From Halicephalobus mephisto (lineage: Eukaryota > Nematoda > Chromadorea > Rhabditida > Panagrolaimidae): DNA of 64,000 bases. Below, piece by piece: positions 61,091-64,000 of this stretch. The stretch is from positions 124,001-188,000 of the forward strand of contig SWDT01000041.1 in the NCBI GenBank assembly GCA_009193035.1. Reading direction: 5' to 3'. Under the pieces are notes generated by a model that was not told the origin of the DNA, did not search any database, and saw only the letters and a program-made list of their open reading frames with translations. Within the stretch, counting starts at the first letter, position 1; every line of letters begins with the position of its first letter. A program made the translations under genes and the position numbers.

Positions 61091-61189
61091 AGCACATGTC
61101 GGTCTTTTTTGAGTAATTATTACTCAATCTGTAAGAAACAAAGAGTGGGAAGATAAAAAAATTTAGTTTTTTTTATGTTCCAAGGTCAA

Positions 61190-61985
61190 AGAAAACTAGT
61201 TTCAAAGGAGGAAGCCAGTTTGTTAAAGAAAAACTAAAATTCCCTTCAGGACCAAAAAAATGAAACTTTTCATATATGAATTTAATTTTTATATAAAAAT
61301 AAAAAACTTTAAAGGAGGAAGTCAGTTTGTTAAAGAAAAACTGAAATTCCCTTCAGGACCAAAAAAGTAAAACTTTTCATATATGAATTTAATTTTTATG
61401 TAAAAATAAAAAATTTCAAAGGAGGAAGTCAGTTTGTTTAAGGAAATTTGAAATTCTTTCCAGGACTAAAAAAGTAAAAATAAAATCCTTCATATAAAAA
61501 TAAAAAGAATAATTTTGTTTGAGAAAAAATTTTATTATATATTTTTTGGTCCTGAAGAGAATTATAATTTTTTGTTTAACGAATTGACTTCCTCCTTTGA
61601 AATTATTTTTTATTTTTATATAAAAATTAAACTTTTTGAAAGATTTTATTATTTTTATTTTCTTTTGGTCCTGAAGGGAATTTTAATTTTTTGTTTAACG
61701 AATTGACTTCCTCCTTTGAAATTATTTTTTATTTTTTAATTTTATGTAAAAATTAAGTTTTCTGAAAGATTTTATTGTTTTTTACTTTTTTTTTGGTCCT
61801 GAAGGGAATTTTAATTTTTTGTTTAACGAATTGACTTCCCCCTTTGAAATTATTTTTTAATTTTTTATTTTTATGTAAAAATTAAACTTTTTGAAAGATT
61901 TTATTGTTTTTATTTTCTTTTGGTCCTGAAGGGAGTTTTAATTTTTTGTTTAACGAATTGACTTCCTCCTTTGAAATTTAAATAA
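61190..61985. repeat. Head-to-head inverted tandem arrays with TTCCCTTCAGGACCAAAAAA
   Basis: 61196-61500 has three direct copies of TCAAAGGAGGAAGTCAGTTT plus AAATTCCCTTCAGGACCAAA. 61510-61985 has four copies in the opposite orientation (TTTTGGTCCTGAAGGGAATT, TTGACTTCCTCCTTTGAAAT). The block is therefore a palindrome of nearly 800 bp made of two tandem arrays. Confidence 0.8.
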
Positions 61986-61989
61986 ACCA

Positions 61990-63225
61990 GTCTTTTAGAA
62001 ATTAATTAATTCATCAAACAGCTTTTTGACCCTCCTTCTGCTTCATTAGCTCTTGTCACTAAGGCTGATGGAATCCAGCTGAGATCCCCCAGAGACGGAT
62101 CATAATTTTTCTTTTCTGAAAATTCAAACAAATATTCACTGTTCAGAATCAGACAAGTTAATCTAATCAGATATTATTTTTAACGATCACATCTCAGAGT
62201 ACTTCCGACATCAGAAAAAATCCAACTAGTTGATTTTTTTGAGTTGTTTGTCTTTGAGATTTTGCGGATCAAAAAAGTGCCAGAGCGGGCTACCTTTAAT
62301 GAACACTGTTCAAGGGACGTTTTTTACGAACGCAAACATCCATGAAAAAACTTTCGCTCCAAAAATCCCAAATCAAAAATTATTTTTTTACATTAGTTAT
62401 TTTTCTAAAAATCCAAAAATCAAAATATATTTCACATTACTTAAAAATTTTCAAAATCAAAAACATTAAAAAATTTTTTTAAATAAAAAAAATAAAAAAA
62501 TTTTTTAAAATTTTTCCAAAAATTCTTGCAACGAAAATTTGAATTTCTACAGTAATCTACTTTTTTTATTTTAGGCCTATTTTTGGAATTTTAAGTTTTT
62601 TTTGAATAATTTTAGTTTTTTTCTTTTTTTTGAAGAATTTTTAAAATTTTTTCTTTTTTTAATTTATAATTTTCTTATTTTTTTTAAATTTTTTTACTTT
62701 TTTCATTTTTTTATTTTTTTTTAATTTAAAATTTTTCGAAGGATTTTCTTAGTTGATTGGTGGTTGAGTGTATGGATTACGGTATCGTTGTTTTTTGTGA
62801 TTTTTAAATTCCGATGTCCCAGCCGGGTTGATTGAAGACAATGGCACAGACCCCGAGACGAGGTCGCGACCCGATCGGGTGTGCCTTTTCGTCCTAGGAA
62901 AGAACAATGGCAACTTTGCCGAGTCGTCTTGGGGTGGGCACCTCGTGTGTCTGTCTGGTGGTTGGCCATTTGCATAACCGATGGAATGCCACTTTCGCGT
63001 TCGTCGTTTTTTTCGAGTAAGATGTGAAAGAAACAGGTGACTGTTGAGAATTTTTGGTTTTTAATCAAAAATGATATTTTATAAAATAAAAAGTAATTTT
63101 CCTGGAAAAAACTTCTTCGATTACTGTATCTGAATCAACTTGAAGAAAAATACACAGGATTCTGAAAACCTCTAGAATCCATTGAATCACTTTAGGAACT
63201 TCTGAAATAATATAGAAATCATTTT
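61990..63225. other. Spacer with GC-richer blocks upstream of the last exon
   Basis: 62030-62350 is unique. 62370-62750 is low complexity. 62800-63020 is the most GC-rich block of the region (GACCCCGAGACGAGGTCGCG, TCTTGGGGTGGGCACCTCGT). No gene could be supported; these blocks may be regulatory. Confidence 0.35.
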
Positions 63226-63229
63226 CCAC

Positions 63230-63650
63230 AATTTTCGGTCTCGAGTGGAAAATTCCAAAAATTCTTCTTAAGACCATTTTTTTTAAATCTTTAATAAACA
63301 TTTATTTTTTCTAAATATTTTTATTTTCAAACTTCTTACAATGTTCTAAATACTAAATTCCACAATTTTCGGTCTTGAGTGGAAAATTCCAAAAATTCCC
63401 TTCAAGACCATTTTTTTTAAATTTTTAATAAACATTTATTTTTTTAAATATTTTTATTTTCAAACTTCCCAAAACATTCTAAATACTAAATTCCACAATT
63501 TTCGGTCTTAAGTGGAAAATTCCAAAAATTCCCTTCAAGACCATTTTTTTTAAATATTTTTATTTTCAAACTTCCCGGAACTATAAAAAAGTTAATTTTT
63601 AACTTTAATTATATAATTTTGAAAATTCTTCTCAGGACCATTTTTTGAAT
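63230..63650. repeat. Tandem repeat with TTTTCGGTCTTGAGTGGAAA
   Basis: Three units of about 120 bp carry CACAATTTTCGGTCTTGAGT, GGAAAATTCCAAAAATTCCC and TTCAAGACCATTTTTTTTAA. GGTCTTGAGTGGAA and TTCAAGACC face each other within each unit. Same motif family as at 34.6, 55.3 and 61.2 kb. Confidence 0.75.
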
Positions 63651-63913
63651 TTTTATTTAACATTTAATTTTTTACAATTCTGTGATTTTAATTTTCCGTT
63701 TGAAAAAGTCAAATTTTCTTTGATCTTGCCGCGAACCAATTACTTGACCTTTTATCTATCGCGATTTTTACCAAATTTACCAAAATTAATTTCAGTCAAA
63801 TTTGGGCTGCACGGCCGGAGAGAGAACAGTTTTGTTCTCTTTTCCTCTTCTACCTTCTGCCGCTTATTTTACGTATTTCGCAATCACGGCTCTCCTTCAC
63901 TGGCCAAGCTAAC

Positions 63914-63970
63914 AATGTCCATTCCTCCAAGAATACAAAACTCCACAAAGGATTCACAGTACTCTATAAG
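63914..63970 (+). CDS. Probable first coding exon of a gene leaving the window
   Basis: ATG at 63914 opens MSIPPRIQNSTKDSQYSIR, 19 codons ending in phase 0 at a strong donor (AAG/GTAAGAAT at 63971). The 150 bases before it are GC-richer and promoter-like (CACGGCCGGAGAGAGAACAG). An in-frame ORF extends upstream to 63645, but that part is A/T spacer. The product cannot be identified from this fragment. Confidence 0.45.
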
Positions 63971-64000
63971 GTAAGAATCTTTTTTAAATAAAAATTTTTC

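Overview
The window is nuclear DNA from a nematode, most likely a free-living rhabditid related to Caenorhabditis. The evidence is a strongly AT-rich background, short introns with GTAAGT-type donors and TTTTCAG-type acceptors (some only about 40 nt), nematode chemoreceptor families, an apparent trans-spliced operon, and hairpin-forming repeats between and inside genes. The species cannot be named from the sequence alone. All gene models were assembled by hand from splice signals, reading-frame phase and family similarity; exon coordinates are given in each entry.

Layout. (1) 0.3-6.3 kb, plus strand: the 3' two thirds of a GluN2-type NMDA receptor gene (nmr-2-like), cut by the left edge. (2) 6.8-11.65 kb, minus: a gustatory-receptor-like seven-helix receptor with a 3.1 kb repeat-filled first intron. 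(3) 11.7-17.8 kb: gene-poor, low-complexity spacer with a foldback transposon. (4) 17.9-25.2 kb, minus: one gene of eight exons encoding a secreted protein of about 1136 residues with three GH18 chitinase-like modules, all lacking the catalytic glutamate motif. (5) 25-30 kb and 31-39 kb: repeat-rich spacers around a two-exon gene for a small secreted protein of unknown family. (6) 39.4-41.4 kb, plus: a PGAP2/FRAG1-like membrane protein, tail to tail with (7) a minus-strand cluster of three housekeeping genes, transcribed NOC4L -> MCTS1 -> RBM39, with short gaps and splice acceptors just before the downstream start codons, as in a nematode operon. (8) 46.3-48.7 kb, minus: a serpentine chemoreceptor (srv-like) with an LTR in its intron and a broken relative downstream. 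(9) 49.8-51.4 kb, minus: an SLC46-like transporter, divergent from (10) mrpl-51 at 51.7-52.5 kb, plus. (11) 53-63.9 kb: no complete gene found. It has many tandem and inverted repeats interleaved with short GC-richer blocks, leading to a probable first coding exon at 63.91 kb that runs off the right edge.

The genes do not form a single pathway. One set is neuronal or sensory (NMDA receptor, two chemoreceptors). Another is housekeeping (ribosome biogenesis, translation re-initiation, splicing, GPI-anchor remodelling, mitochondrial ribosome). The third is secreted (GH18-like protein, small secreted protein). Most of the unexplained structure is repetitive: related foldback elements, clusters of a GGTCYTGAGTGGAAA-type motif in both orientations, and composite terminal-inverted-repeat elements copied as blocks.
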